A DNA stretch of 64,000 nt from an uncultured Ulvibacter sp. (GTDB lineage Bacteria > Bacteroidota > Bacteroidia > Flavobacteriales > Flavobacteriaceae), in contig CALSSW010000003.1 in NCBI GenBank assembly GCA_943789105.1, positions 124,001 to 188,000 of the forward strand. Direction: 5' to 3'. Both the position numbers and the translations under genes were made by a program. The notes under the pieces were generated by a model. That model was not told the DNA's origin. It saw nothing but the letters and a program-made list of their open reading frames with translations, and ran no database searches. Positions 36,044-45,655 of this stretch are shown here, piece after piece. How positions within the stretch are numbered: the stretch's first letter is position 1; the number at the start of each line of letters is the position of its first letter.

Positions 36044-36078
36044 AAAAAAATCCGATATAGATATATCGGATTTTTTTT
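36044..36078. terminator. Bidirectional terminator between pckA and the hemD-like gene
   Basis: TCCGATAT (36051-36058) and ATATCGGA (36063-36070) form a stem with loop AGAT, flanked by seven A and eight T, so it can serve both convergent genes. Confidence 0.85.
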
Positions 36079-36107
36079 AGGGTATATTAAAAAACAGTTG
36101 TAGTGTA

Positions 36108-36854
36108 CTATTTTTTATTTTGTTGTTTAATGTATTTTTCAAGGGCCATAGTCATCGAAGGTGTCTCTGGTGTTGGCGCCTGAATATCTACACGCAATCC
36201 TTTTTCTAGAGAGGCTTTTACTGTTGTATTACCAAATACGGCAATACGCGTCTCATTTTGCTTAAAATCCGGAAAGTTTTCAAAGAGTGACTCGATACCA
36301 CTTGGGCTAAAGAAAACTAAGATGTCATAATACACATTTCTTAGACTACTCAAATCACTAACTACAGTCTTGTAGAAAACAGATTCTGTCCATTGAACGT
36401 TCAGGTCATTTAAAACTCGTGGCACTTCTGGTTTTAATTTGTCACTCGCAGGAAGTAAAAACTTTTCTGTTTTGTATTTTTTTATAAGTGGAGATAGCTC
36501 TGTAAAGGTTCTTTTACCAACATATATTTTTCGTTTTCTATACACTACATATTTTTGAAGGTAATATGCAACTGCTTCACTTTGGCAAAAGTACTTCAAG
36601 GTGTCTGGCACTTTAAAGCGCAGTTCATCTGCAATTCTGAAGAAGTGATCTACAGCGTTACGACTTGTTAAAATGATTGCGGTGTAATTAGCAAGATCAA
36701 CTTTTTGGGATCGTACTTCTTTTCCAGAAACACCCTCTACATGAATAAAAGGAATAAAATCTATTTTCACCTTTTGCCTGTCAATAAGATCAAAATAAGG
36801 GGAGTTTTCTACCTTTGGTTCAGGTTGAGAAACTAAAATAGTTTTCACTTTCAT
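36108..36854 (-). CDS. hemD: Uroporphyrinogen-III synthase family protein (HemD-like)
   Basis: A 248-residue protein from the ATG at 36854 (the frame also contains earlier starts that add a few residues). The pattern of HemD is visible: an N-terminal SQPEPKVENSPYFDL, YTAIILTSRNAVDHFF in the first half, and DILVFFSPSGIESLFENFP followed by RIAVFGNTTVKASLEKG in the second. HemD closes hydroxymethylbilane to uroporphyrinogen III in haem synthesis. HemD is poorly conserved, so the exact function is inferred. It lies 28 bases after a DUF4271 gene on the same strand. Confidence 0.82.
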   Translation of the reverse strand: MKVKTILVSQPEPKVENSPYFDLIDRQKVKIDFIPFIHVEGVSGKEVRSQKVDLANYTAIILTSRNAVDHFFRIADELRFKVPDTLKYFCQSEAVAYYLQKYVVYRKRKIYVGKRTFTELSPLIKKYKTEKFLLPASDKLKPEVPRVLNDLNVQWTESVFYKTVVSDLSSLRNVYYDILVFFSPSGIESLFENFPDFKQNETRIAVFGNTTVKASLEKGLRVDIQAPTPETPSMTMALEKYIKQQNKK

Positions 36855-36882
36855 AAGCATCACTTTATAAAATTTCAATCTG

Positions 36883-37536
36883 TTACATAAATACCTTGTA
36901 GAGTATGATGTAGGGCGAAATTTCCAGAGCGCAAAGATACAAAATAAAATAAAAGAAGTTCGCTATTATTAATTTTCCGTTGGTTTTGTAGCTGTAAAAA
37001 AGTGCAATTGCGTTTATAACTACTGTTATAAGACAAAATGTAAGTAGTATTGCCTTGTTAATTGGGGCAATATAAGCCACTACAAAGAGCATTATTATAA
37101 ACAAAATACTCATTAAGTTTCTGTAACTTAATTTTTGATATACATATTGGTGGATGATATTTTCAATATTAAAGATAATTCCTATGGTTTTTTCCAGGAT
37201 AATCTTGGCTAGAACAAAGCCTGTAAAACCTCCTAGTATTTTAATGAATAAAAAAGAAGTCTCTAGAAGCATTGTTGGATTTTGCCAGGCTATTACTTTG
37301 TACAATAATAAAGAAACACAAATGGCTTGTGGAATAAATAATAATACATTAAAAAGGTGGTATATAGCGTCGTTCTTCCCAAACACAAAAAAGTATTTAT
37401 TACTTAGGGGTAACTTTAAAAACTCCTGAAATCTAAGTGGGTATGCAATCTTTACTATTGTTGTAATGACAATACAGCATAGCAAAAGCAGTGTAATCCA
37501 GTCTTGTGATGTATAAACTCTATCTAGATACTGCAC
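36883..37536 (-). CDS. DUF4271 membrane protein
   Basis: A 217-residue protein with about six hydrophobic segments and few charged residues, including FLKLPLSNKYFFVFGKND and ILYLCALEISPYIILYKVF. I recognise it as DUF4271, a Bacteroidota inner-membrane family usually found next to a hemD-like gene, as here. The function is unknown; a link to haem synthesis or envelope is inferred only from position. No start-site alternative is clearly better than the ATG at 37536. Confidence 0.8.
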   Translation of the reverse strand: MQYLDRVYTSQDWITLLLLCCIVITTIVKIAYPLRFQEFLKLPLSNKYFFVFGKNDAIYHLFNVLLFIPQAICVSLLLYKVIAWQNPTMLLETSFLFIKILGGFTGFVLAKIILEKTIGIIFNIENIIHQYVYQKLSYRNLMSILFIIMLFVVAYIAPINKAILLTFCLITVVINAIALFYSYKTNGKLIIANFFYFILYLCALEISPYIILYKVFM

Positions 37537-37654
37537 TGCATTTTTTTTAGCTTAAAGATAACATATTGTAGAAGATGTGTAGGGTGGGAAATACATTTTT
37601 TTACCTACAAGATATGGTTTAAAAAAAGTACCTTTGTTATATTAAATCTAGAGT

Positions 37655-38386
37655 ATGTCTAACGCTTTGGTTGTAATACCAACTTATAATGAGATTGAGA
37701 ATATTGAATTATTATTGCGCGATATTATATCGTTGCAACGAGATTTTGATGTGCTCGTGGTAGATGACAACTCTCCAGATGGCACCTCTGCTGTTGTTGA
37801 TAAAGTAGCTAAGGAGTTTCCAAATAATATTTTCTTATTAAAGAGAACTTCAAAGCTGGGCCTAGGAACCGCTTACATTGCAGGGTTTAAATGGGCCTTA
37901 AAAAAACAGTATGATTTTATCTTTGAAATGGATGCAGATTTCTCTCACAACCCTAAAGATCTTCTTGAGCTTTACAGTGCCTGCGAAAATGAAAATTGCG
38001 ATATGGCAATTGGTTCTCGCTATGTAACGGGAGTCAATGTTGTAAATTGGCCTATGAACAGGGTGCTATTGTCTTGGGGAGCTTCAAGATATGTTCGCTT
38101 GATAACGGGCATGAAAATTGATGACACCACGGCTGGATTTATTTGTTACAGGCGTGAAGTTTTGGAGACTATAAATCTTGATGCCATTAAGTTTGTTGGC
38201 TATGCATTTCAAATAGAAATGAAGTTTAAAACCTATCTCAGTAAATTTAAGATAAAAGAAGTACCTGTTATTTTTACAGACAGAACTAAGGGTGCATCAA
38301 AAATGAGCAAAGGAATTATTTCTGAAGCTATTTTTGGAGTCCTAACCATGAAATTAAAAAGTATATTTAAAATATTAGACATATAA
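37655..38386 (+). CDS. Polyprenol-phosphate sugar transferase (dolichol-phosphate mannosyltransferase type, GT2)
   Basis: A 243-residue GT2 glycosyltransferase with the N-terminal VVIPTYNEIENIELLLRDI, a DDNSPDGTS nucleotide-binding segment, the metal-binding DAD in EMDADFSHNPKDL, and RTKGASKMSKGI near the end. The family transfers mannose or glucose from a nucleotide sugar to a polyprenyl phosphate at the inner membrane. There are no transmembrane segments, so it is peripheral. A TACCTTTG -7 box lies at 37629-37636. The stop overlaps the dihydroorotase ATG by one base. Confidence 0.9.
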   Translation: MSNALVVIPTYNEIENIELLLRDIISLQRDFDVLVVDDNSPDGTSAVVDKVAKEFPNNIFLLKRTSKLGLGTAYIAGFKWALKKQYDFIFEMDADFSHNPKDLLELYSACENENCDMAIGSRYVTGVNVVNWPMNRVLLSWGASRYVRLITGMKIDDTTAGFICYRREVLETINLDAIKFVGYAFQIEMKFKTYLSKFKIKEVPVIFTDRTKGASKMSKGIISEAIFGVLTMKLKSIFKILDI

Positions 38387-39726
38387 TGCGTATAGTATTA
38401 ATAAAAAATGCTCAAATAGTAAATGAAGGAACCATCACCAGTGGTGATGTTCTTATTGAGGCAGATCGTATCGCAGAGATTGCTCCTTCCATTAGTGTAA
38501 AAAATGCTGATACTAAAGTAATAGATGCAGACGGATTTTACCTAATTCCCGGCATGATAGACGATCAAGTTCATTTTAGAGAGCCAGGGCTCACCCACAA
38601 GGCAACAATTAAAACAGAATCTCGCGCAGCTGTTGCAGGAGGAATCACTTCTTTTATTGAGATGCCAAACACGGTCCCTCAAGCCACCACCATAGACTTA
38701 TTAGAAGAAAAATTTACTATAGCCAGCAAAGACGCACATGCTAATTATTCTTTTATGTTTGGTGGCACCAATGACAATTTATCCGAAATATTAAAAGTAG
38801 ATAAAACCAAGGTGGCTGGCCTTAAGTTATTTCTGGGCAGTTCCACAGGTAATATGTTGGTAGATAATCCAGAGGTTTTAGAAGAGATTTTTAGTAAAAC
38901 AGATTTGCTCATCTCAACCCACTGTGAGGATGAAGCAACGATAAAAAAAAACCTAGAACAAGCAATAGCTATCTACGGAGATGCTATTCCTGTAGAGAAG
39001 CACCCAGAGATACGCAGTGAACAGGCCTGTTTTATTTCCTCTTCTCAGGCCATTGCCCTGGCTAAAAAAACAGGAGCAAGGTTGCATGTTTTTCATCTTT
39101 CAACAGCAAAAGAAACCAAGCTTTTTGACAAAAAAAAGCCACTGAAAGATAAAAAAATAACGGCAGAAGTTTGTGTACATCACCTATGGTTTACCAACGA
39201 AGATTATGCGTCAAAAGGCACTAAAATAAAATGGAACCCAGCGGTTAAAACCAAAAAAGACAGAGAAGGCCTTTGGAAAGCACTCAATGAAGGCCGTATA
39301 GATGTGATTGCTACAGATCATGCTCCCCACACCCTAGAGGAGAAAAATAATGTATATACCAAAGCCCCTTCTGGAGGCCCATTGGTACAACACGCATTAG
39401 AGGCACTCTTTGAGATGCAACGTAAAGGGTATATTACCGTCGAGAAATTAGTGGAAAAAGTAGCCCATAATCCTGCTATTTTATTTGAAATAAAAGATCG
39501 AGGTTATATCAGAAAAGGATACAAAGCAGATTTGGTTTTGATAAATCCAAATGCTCCCTGGACAGTAACTAAAGAAAATATTGCCTATAAATGTGGTTGG
39601 TCTCCCTTTGAAGGAACCACTTTTAGAGCTAGAGTAACCCATACTTTTGTCAATGGTCACTTAGCCTACCAAAACGGTAAAATAGCAAAAACAGCAAAAG
39701 GAGAACGGTTAACTTTTAATAGATGA
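38386..39726 (+). CDS. pyrC: Dihydroorotase
   Basis: A 446-residue amidohydrolase of class I type that closes carbamoyl-aspartate to dihydroorotate in pyrimidine synthesis. The lysine in VAGLKLFLGSSTG should be the carboxylated metal bridge, STHCEDE and HVFHLSTAKE give metal histidines, and VIATDHAPHTLEEK holds the catalytic aspartate. At the N-terminal metal site, however, the usual HxH reads QVH within IDDQVHFREPG, so the first ligand is missing. I recall the same substitution in other Bacteroidota. It is coupled to the sugar transferase upstream and to a DUF4296 lipoprotein downstream (4-base overlap). Confidence 0.93.
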   Translation: MRIVLIKNAQIVNEGTITSGDVLIEADRIAEIAPSISVKNADTKVIDADGFYLIPGMIDDQVHFREPGLTHKATIKTESRAAVAGGITSFIEMPNTVPQATTIDLLEEKFTIASKDAHANYSFMFGGTNDNLSEILKVDKTKVAGLKLFLGSSTGNMLVDNPEVLEEIFSKTDLLISTHCEDEATIKKNLEQAIAIYGDAIPVEKHPEIRSEQACFISSSQAIALAKKTGARLHVFHLSTAKETKLFDKKKPLKDKKITAEVCVHHLWFTNEDYASKGTKIKWNPAVKTKKDREGLWKALNEGRIDVIATDHAPHTLEEKNNVYTKAPSGGPLVQHALEALFEMQRKGYITVEKLVEKVAHNPAILFEIKDRGYIRKGYKADLVLINPNAPWTVTKENIAYKCGWSPFEGTTFRARVTHTFVNGHLAYQNGKIAKTAKGERLTFNR

Positions 39727-40259
39727 AATTAAAAAGCAGGTTACATAATAAACAAACAGGATTTTTAAAAAATGGCTGCCATTTTTTAATAGCACTTATA
39801 TTTGGGCTTTTTGTATCGGCTTGCCAAGACGTGAAACGACCACAACTGCCTACAAATTTAATTGCGAAAGATACCATGGTTTCTATTTTAGTAGACGCTT
39901 ACACAATAAATGCTGCTAGGAGTATAGACAATAGAATAATAGTGAATAAAGGGGTATTGATAGACTCTATTTTATATGCAAAGCACCAAATAGATAGTTT
40001 GCAATTTGCACAAAGTAATGCCTATTACGCTTCAGATTTAGATACATACAAAAAGTTGTTTTTACAGGTGGCAGAAAAATTAAAAGTAGAAAAAACCAAA
40101 AAAGACACCCTATTTGCTCAATACAAAAGCGCTAAAGAATTGCAGAGAATAAACGATAGTATTAAAGGTGCTAGGTTAGATAGTCTGCAAAGCATATATC
40201 CAAAAATAAAAAGAGACAGTCTACAGAATTTATTGAAGCTAGCGACTCAAAAAAAATAG
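39723..40259 (+). CDS. DUF4296 lipoprotein
   Basis: A 178-residue lipoprotein: hydrophobic N-terminal stretch and lipobox LFVSAC with Cys34 after a somewhat long, basic n-region. The body is helical and charged (LPTNLIAKDTMVSILVDAYTINAAR, then repeated KKDTLFAQYKSAKEL), the DUF4296 pattern. The function is unknown. It overlaps the dihydroorotase stop by 4 bases, a gene order conserved in Flavobacteriia as I recall, so it is probably co-translated. Confidence 0.82.
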   Translation: MKLKSRLHNKQTGFLKNGCHFLIALIFGLFVSACQDVKRPQLPTNLIAKDTMVSILVDAYTINAARSIDNRIIVNKGVLIDSILYAKHQIDSLQFAQSNAYYASDLDTYKKLFLQVAEKLKVEKTKKDTLFAQYKSAKELQRINDSIKGARLDSLQSIYPKIKRDSLQNLLKLATQKK

Positions 40260-40297
40260 GATACAATTCAAAAATTCAGCTTCAAATCAACAAGCCA

Positions 40298-41311
40298 TTA
40301 ATGCTCAGATTTATAAAGCTCAGCCACACGATTTATTGTTTGAGAAACAGCAGTGAAGTTAAAGGCTAAAGCATTTTTGATTTTATGTGTGTTGTAGTTA
40401 GAGTATGTATACAAACTCTTTACATTGGCCTTTAAGAGTTTTCTTTTTGTGCCAAACAAAGTGCTTACTATGCCATCAATACTACTAAAAAAGAGTAATT
40501 TCCATTCGGCTATTTCTCTTTTGGGAGGGTTTTTGTCAAAGGCCAGTGCTAATTCCTTTGTAAGCTCCTTATAGCTCAAGGTAGCTCCCACCAAAATATA
40601 GCGTTCATTTTTAAGGGCACTGTTCATAAGGACTTGCATGGCCAACACCACATCTTTAACGTCAACCACTGCAATGCTTCCTGATGTAAAGTAAGACATT
40701 GTATTGCTGGCTAATTTGAAAATAGCACCACTTCCTGTATACCAAAACCCCGCTCCCAAAATCACACCCGGATTTACAATAACCGCATCTAGTCCTTCTT
40801 GTGTGGCTCGCCACACTTCCATCTCTGCAGCATATTTGGTAATGCTATACACGTTGTTTTTGGCATATTGATTATAATGGGTGTCTTCAGAAACACTACT
40901 TACATCTTCTGTAGTTCCAAGGGTTGCAATAGAGCTTACATAACACAGTTTTTTAATTCCGTGAGCCAGCGCTAGGTTTACTATATTGGCAGTAGCTTGG
41001 ATATTTACTTTTTTTAATAGATTGTATTTTTTTGGATCAAAGTCAATCATCCCAGCGCAATGATAGACTTGCTTGCAGTTTTCAAAAGCTAGGGTAAGCG
41101 CGGGTATATTTGTAATATCTGCCTGTACCCACTCAATGGCATTAAAAAGAGTTGTTGCTGTTTTTTTATCTGTATAATACCCAAAGATCTTTTCTACTCT
41201 TGCAAGGTTGCTCGTTTTTCTGCGAGTAGCGCGCAGATTTGCGCCAGATGCTGCTAAAAAATACAACAGATGACTTCCAACCAATCCCGTACCGCCCGTA
41301 ACTAAAATCAT
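40298..41311 (-). CDS. NAD-dependent epimerase/dehydratase family protein
   Basis: A 337-residue extended short-chain dehydrogenase. It has the N-terminal TGGTGLVGSHLLYFL nucleotide-binding loop, a YHCAGMIDFDPKKYN middle region and a YSITKYAAEMEVWRA segment holding the catalytic Tyr-x-x-x-Lys. The resemblance to dihydroflavonol reductase-like enzymes is general, and the substrate cannot be assigned. It is convergent with the DUF4296 gene, and the intergenic gap contains no clear terminator. Confidence 0.88.
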   Translation of the reverse strand: MILVTGGTGLVGSHLLYFLAASGANLRATRRKTSNLARVEKIFGYYTDKKTATTLFNAIEWVQADITNIPALTLAFENCKQVYHCAGMIDFDPKKYNLLKKVNIQATANIVNLALAHGIKKLCYVSSIATLGTTEDVSSVSEDTHYNQYAKNNVYSITKYAAEMEVWRATQEGLDAVIVNPGVILGAGFWYTGSGAIFKLASNTMSYFTSGSIAVVDVKDVVLAMQVLMNSALKNERYILVGATLSYKELTKELALAFDKNPPKREIAEWKLLFFSSIDGIVSTLFGTKRKLLKANVKSLYTYSNYNTHKIKNALAFNFTAVSQTINRVAELYKSEH

Positions 41312-41381
41312 CCCACTAAAATAAGCTATTATAAGCGGTAAAAAAAGATGAATTATGTAAGTTTGTTTAAATTTAAAAGTG

Positions 41382-42680
41382 ATGGATATTTCAGATTTTG
41401 TTGAAGAATTACAATGGCGTGGAATGCTTCACGATGTAATGCCAGATACCAAAAAGCATTTATTAGAGACCATGCGCAGCGCTTATGTGGGTTTTGATCC
41501 TACCGCAGATTCTTTACACATCGGTAATTTAGTACCCATAATGTTGTTGTCTTTTTTCCAGAAAGCGGGTCATAAGCCTTATGCTTTAGTGGGTGGTGCT
41601 ACAGGTATGATTGGGGATCCCTCAGGAAAATCTAGTGAACGTAATTTACTAGATGAGGCAACTCTTGCTCACAATCAAGCATGTGTTGGCAAACAGCTAT
41701 CTCAGTTTTTAGATTTTAGTTCTGGAGCAGATAACCAAGCTGTGATGGTAAATAATTATGACTGGATGAAGGAGTTTTCTTTTCTTGATTTTATTCGTGA
41801 TGTAGGTAAGCACCTTACGGTTAACTATATGATGGCAAAAGATTCTGTCAAAAACAGATTAAGTGGTGAAAATGCAGACGGAATGTCTTTTACCGAATTT
41901 ACCTATCAAATGGTACAAGGATATGATTTTCTGCACCTATACAAAAACAATGATTGTACCCTTCAAATGGGAGGGAGTGACCAATGGGGAAACATTACAA
42001 CAGGAACAGAGTTAATTAGGCGCATTGCATCTGGTAAGGGATATGCACTAACATGCCCCCTTATAACAAAAAGCGATGGGAGTAAATTTGGTAAAAGTGA
42101 GGGCGGAAACGTTTGGCTTGACCCCAAAAGAACATCACCCTACAAATTTTATCAATATTGGCTAAATACAAGCGATCAAGATGCTACCAAATACATTAAA
42201 ATATTTACTTTTTTAGACAAGCAGACCATAGATGATCTTATCTCCCAACATCTGGGGCAAGAGCACACCAAGGGTCTTCAAAAAAGATTGGCCCAAGAAG
42301 TAACTACCACAGTGCATGGAGCCGCTGCTTGTTCAAAGGCAATGGAGGCCTCTACTATTTTATTCAGCAAAACTGCGGCACAGGACATCAACAATATAGA
42401 TGAGGATACTTTTTTAAGTATTTTTGAGGGAGTACCAATGGCCAGTATTGCAAAAAGTGAATTTATAAATGGTCTAGACATTATAGCAGCCTTGGCAGAG
42501 AAAACAGGGTTTTTAAAATCTAATGGCGAAGCCAGAAGAGCATTAAAAGAAAATTCGGTTTCTGTTAATTTCACTAAAGTAAAAGAGGGGCATTTTATTG
42601 AATCTACAGCCCTAATTCATGGCAAGTTTATTTTGCTGCAGCGCGGTAAGAAAAATAAGTTTATTATCCAAGTAGCATAA
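41382..42680 (+). CDS. tyrS: Tyrosyl-tRNA synthetase
   Basis: A 432-residue class I synthetase from the ATG at 41382 (a GTG one codon earlier is less likely). Motifs are GFDPTADSLHIGNLVPIM (HIGH type) near residue 35, SDQWGNITTGTELIRR, and the KMSKS equivalent KFGKSEG. The C-terminal domain (GEARRALKENSVSVN) is S4-like and binds tRNA. A -7 box TAAGTTTG at 41358-41365 precedes it. It converges with the LuxE-like gene with only a five-base gap. Confidence 0.96.
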   Translation: MDISDFVEELQWRGMLHDVMPDTKKHLLETMRSAYVGFDPTADSLHIGNLVPIMLLSFFQKAGHKPYALVGGATGMIGDPSGKSSERNLLDEATLAHNQACVGKQLSQFLDFSSGADNQAVMVNNYDWMKEFSFLDFIRDVGKHLTVNYMMAKDSVKNRLSGENADGMSFTEFTYQMVQGYDFLHLYKNNDCTLQMGGSDQWGNITTGTELIRRIASGKGYALTCPLITKSDGSKFGKSEGGNVWLDPKRTSPYKFYQYWLNTSDQDATKYIKIFTFLDKQTIDDLISQHLGQEHTKGLQKRLAQEVTTTVHGAAACSKAMEASTILFSKTAAQDINNIDEDTFLSIFEGVPMASIAKSEFINGLDIIAALAEKTGFLKSNGEARRALKENSVSVNFTKVKEGHFIESTALIHGKFILLQRGKKNKFIIQVA

Positions 42681-42685
42681 CCTAG

Positions 42686-43660
42686 TTAATCTATCATTAG
42701 GTTACATCCTCTAACATCACTTGTATCATAGCGGCCTAATATTTCAAAACTTTCATCTTCATGGACTTTTCCAAGATCTTGTGTGGCTATAAAGGAACAG
42801 GTGTATTGATTGGCCAAATCTATCACATTAATACCACCGGTTCTTCCTCTTACCAATTCCCTGGGATCCTGTGTGTCTCTGGTGAGCACCTTCATCCAGG
42901 GAGGGCATTTAAAAATCCCCAACCCCTTTGAGTAGGCCTGAGAGAGTAATTCTGTCATTCCATACTCACTGTGTATCGTATTTACCCCAAATCCTTTTGA
43001 GAGTTTTTCGTGTAAGCTCTGTTTAATAAGTTCTTTTCTGCGTCCTTTCATGCCGCCAGTTTCCATAACGATAGTATGTTCTAGCTTAAAAGTATGCGCT
43101 TCTATAAGGTCTAATAAGGCGTAGGAAACCCCTATCAATAGTGTTTTTTTCTTTTGTAGCTCTTGCGCTTTTATGGTCTTGGCCAATTCCTCTAGGTTGT
43201 TTAGATAAAACCCGCTTTTAGTTTGCTGGCTCATGGTAATAAGTGTATCTACCATATATACTAGTGAGGAGCTATCACTTTCAAGATAACTAGGTAAAAG
43301 CGCAAGTATGGTATAGTCTTCTATTGGTCCATACTGTTGTTTAAAAGCTGTTGTAAAACTAGTTTTATATAGTGTTAAATCTGCCACATAATGTTTGCTT
43401 GTTGTCTTTGATGTGGTGCCACTGCTGGTAAATACCTTTTCTGCCACACAATTATTTGCTAGAATGGTCTGTTGCTTAAAAAAAGTAATGGGTAGAAACG
43501 GGATATCACTGATTTTAAAAACCTTGTGTGGATTCACCTTTAAAAGATCACAGTAGGTCTTGTAAATAGCAAGGTGCTTATGCTGAAACTTGAAAACCTG
43601 TAGTGCTTTTTGTTCAAATTCTAGCTGGGTTTGTATGTTGAAAACAGGTATGATTGGCAT
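42686..43660 (-). CDS. LuxE-like acyl-protein synthetase/acyl transferase
   Basis: A 324-residue protein (ATG at 43660; an upstream in-frame ATG at 43687 adds nine residues). FTSSGTTSKTTSKHYV is the phosphate-binding loop of LuxE and phenylacetate-CoA-ligase-like adenylating enzymes, METGGMKGRRKELIK and TIHSEYGMTELLSQAY follow in the expected order. LuxE activates fatty acids as acyl-AMP in bioluminescence. No luxCD-ABG genes are visible, so a role in carboxylate activation for another pathway is likely. Its partner and substrate are unknown. Confidence 0.82.
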   Translation of the reverse strand: MPIIPVFNIQTQLEFEQKALQVFKFQHKHLAIYKTYCDLLKVNPHKVFKISDIPFLPITFFKQQTILANNCVAEKVFTSSGTTSKTTSKHYVADLTLYKTSFTTAFKQQYGPIEDYTILALLPSYLESDSSSLVYMVDTLITMSQQTKSGFYLNNLEELAKTIKAQELQKKKTLLIGVSYALLDLIEAHTFKLEHTIVMETGGMKGRRKELIKQSLHEKLSKGFGVNTIHSEYGMTELLSQAYSKGLGIFKCPPWMKVLTRDTQDPRELVRGRTGGINVIDLANQYTCSFIATQDLGKVHEDESFEILGRYDTSDVRGCNLMID

Positions 43661-43732
43661 TTTAATATTTCGGAAGTGACCCCTCAAAAGTAAACAATAA
43701 TATTAGGTAAAGAATATTTTCTATAAAGCTAC

Positions 43733-43776
43733 TAAAATAAAAAGGGGCTGTCTTGTGGGAAAGACAGCCTCCTTTG
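43733..43776 (-). terminator. Minus-strand intrinsic terminator after the 43796-45493 gene
   Basis: On the minus strand an inverted repeat (AAAGGAGGCTGTCTTT paired with AAGACAGCCCCTTT) is followed by a T-rich stretch, just downstream of the secreted-protein gene that ends at 43796. Confidence 0.75.
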
Positions 43777-43795
43777 GATAAAATAAAATGTGGGC

Positions 43796-45493
43796 TTATT
43801 CTACAATCAATTTTGTAGTTGTAATCGCACCGCTTTGCGCTGCTTTTAAAATGTAAATTCCTGCCGTTAAGCTCTGAATGTTAACACGATTTGTGTTTTC
43901 TGTGGCAAGTACTTGTTTTCCAAGAATGTCAAAAATTTGTAAAGAAATAGGGCTATTGCTAGCTGCTTTTACTTGGATGAAAGTGTTTGCTGGGTTAGGT
44001 GTCATTACAAAACCTTGGATGGTATTCTCATTAGCCCCTAAGGTGTTTGCAAAATCAGCAAGACTTCTTGCTGTAATATAGTAACTACCATCGTTACGCT
44101 CTGTAATAATACCAGATACTACAGTTGTACTACTTGTAGGTACGTCTGCACCTATGTAATCTACATCGTAGAAAGAGGTTCTGAAGGTGTAACTTCCGCT
44201 TTGAGTAAGCATTTGATACTCTGTTCCTACAACCCATGTTGGGTTTTCAGCAGCGTCAATTAGTGCATATTCGTAGATACGCACATACTCAGACTCATAA
44301 TCGTTTGGATTTGCAGTTAGTTCAGAGGCAAGTACAGACTGAGCTGCAATTACATTACCAGTAGAAGAAGCAGAAATGTTCATTGTAGGTCTAAATTGCA
44401 ACATTCCACCAAATTCATCTAGGGTACCTGTAAGTCCAGTTACACCGTCACCTGCAACCAGTGCAGAGGTAATAATTGCATTGTTATCATCAATTAAAAT
44501 TGCAGCAGTGCCATCTTCAATAAATTTTTGATTTCTAAAACTTTGCACGAAAGTAACAACTGCCTCACCGTTTAACGTGTAATCATTACCAATAGTACCA
44601 GCTCTTAATTCAGCAATTGTATTTACCGTAGATCCTGGCTCACACGAGGGGGAGTTAATAGTGTTTGAGATATCGCAATTTTCACTCACTAAACTATAGT
44701 CGAAATCTACTCCCTCATTTACTCCAGAAATTATAATTTGTCCAGACACGCTAGACGATGGATTGTCTCCACTAACACTTCCTTGTGAAGACGTAAAAGT
44801 ATAGCTTGCAGTACCACCACCTGAAAAGCCTAGGGTAGTTGTGTAGGTGTCTACACCAGAGGTTACCATATCGCAAGTAACACTTACAACAGAGAGGCTT
44901 ATAGGGCATGCAGAAGAACAATCTATATTTGCTGCTCTTGGCGTTGGAGTTCCTGCACAAAAACTATTAGTTGAAGCATCATATTGAAGAGACTCAACAT
45001 CCTTCAAGCCGTTTATATTCTCATCCCATTGTGTGGTTTGATTTAATCCCGCCAAAAGTTCTAAGTCATCATCATCACTTGTTCCGTAAACAACTGCATC
45101 TACAAGGGCACTACTTGTTACTGGAGTATCGTCAGGAAAGTTTGCTGCATTTGCCGAGTAAATAGCAATTGCATCTGCTCCGTTTTGGATAGTGTTATCT
45201 GGTCCCATTGTGATATCTGCTCCCGGGAAAAGGTCACTACCAATAATAAAATATCCATTAGAGTCAGAAGAGAATCCTGTAAGATCTATGGTTCTGTAAC
45301 TTTCATTATCACTACCGTTATAAAAAACAACGATGTAGCCGTTTAAAGATTGGTTTGAAGATTCAGTAAGAATCTCAAGAAACTCCATGTCATCTGTAGA
45401 GGTTTGATCTGCGTCAATCTCTACGATTTTGATAGTCTGTGCAATAGATAGGGTTGCAAATAGCATTGCAACTAATAGCGTAATTTTTTTCAT
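43796..45493 (-). CDS. Large secreted protein, DUF5689-like middle region and T9SS domain
   Basis: A 565-residue protein with a signal peptide (1-18, ending SIAQ). The N-terminal 180 residues resemble a lamin-tail-type domain (IKIVEIDADQTSTDDMEFLEI, GYIVVFYNGSDNES). About 290-465 resembles an OB-fold nucleic-acid-binding or DUF5689 region (TIAELRAGTIGNDYTLNGEAVVTFV), and 480-565 is a type A T9SS domain (MTPNPANTFIQV, GIYILKA). I cannot give a function. Similar multidomain proteins, often annotated as surface nucleases or adhesins, occur in Flavobacteriaceae. No nuclease motif is evident here. Confidence 0.72.
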   Translation of the reverse strand: MKKITLLVAMLFATLSIAQTIKIVEIDADQTSTDDMEFLEILTESSNQSLNGYIVVFYNGSDNESYRTIDLTGFSSDSNGYFIIGSDLFPGADITMGPDNTIQNGADAIAIYSANAANFPDDTPVTSSALVDAVVYGTSDDDDLELLAGLNQTTQWDENINGLKDVESLQYDASTNSFCAGTPTPRAANIDCSSACPISLSVVSVTCDMVTSGVDTYTTTLGFSGGGTASYTFTSSQGSVSGDNPSSSVSGQIIISGVNEGVDFDYSLVSENCDISNTINSPSCEPGSTVNTIAELRAGTIGNDYTLNGEAVVTFVQSFRNQKFIEDGTAAILIDDNNAIITSALVAGDGVTGLTGTLDEFGGMLQFRPTMNISASSTGNVIAAQSVLASELTANPNDYESEYVRIYEYALIDAAENPTWVVGTEYQMLTQSGSYTFRTSFYDVDYIGADVPTSSTTVVSGIITERNDGSYYITARSLADFANTLGANENTIQGFVMTPNPANTFIQVKAASNSPISLQIFDILGKQVLATENTNRVNIQSLTAGIYILKAAQSGAITTTKLIVE

Positions 45494-45655
45494 TGTTGTT
45501 AGGTTTTAAATTTTGTATAAATATACTCATTTAGAGGGCTTCCATAAAAACAAATACAATAATTTAACGGTAGCTTAATATTTGTGTCTTTATTAGTATA
45601 TATCTTTAAAGATTAATAATTTTACAGTAACTAAATATACACACTACTTTACAGG

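Noticed and set aside
42686..43660. LuxE-like gene as part of a luminescence operon
   Set aside because: No luxA, luxB, luxC, luxD or luxG homologue is in the window, so bioluminescence is not supported.
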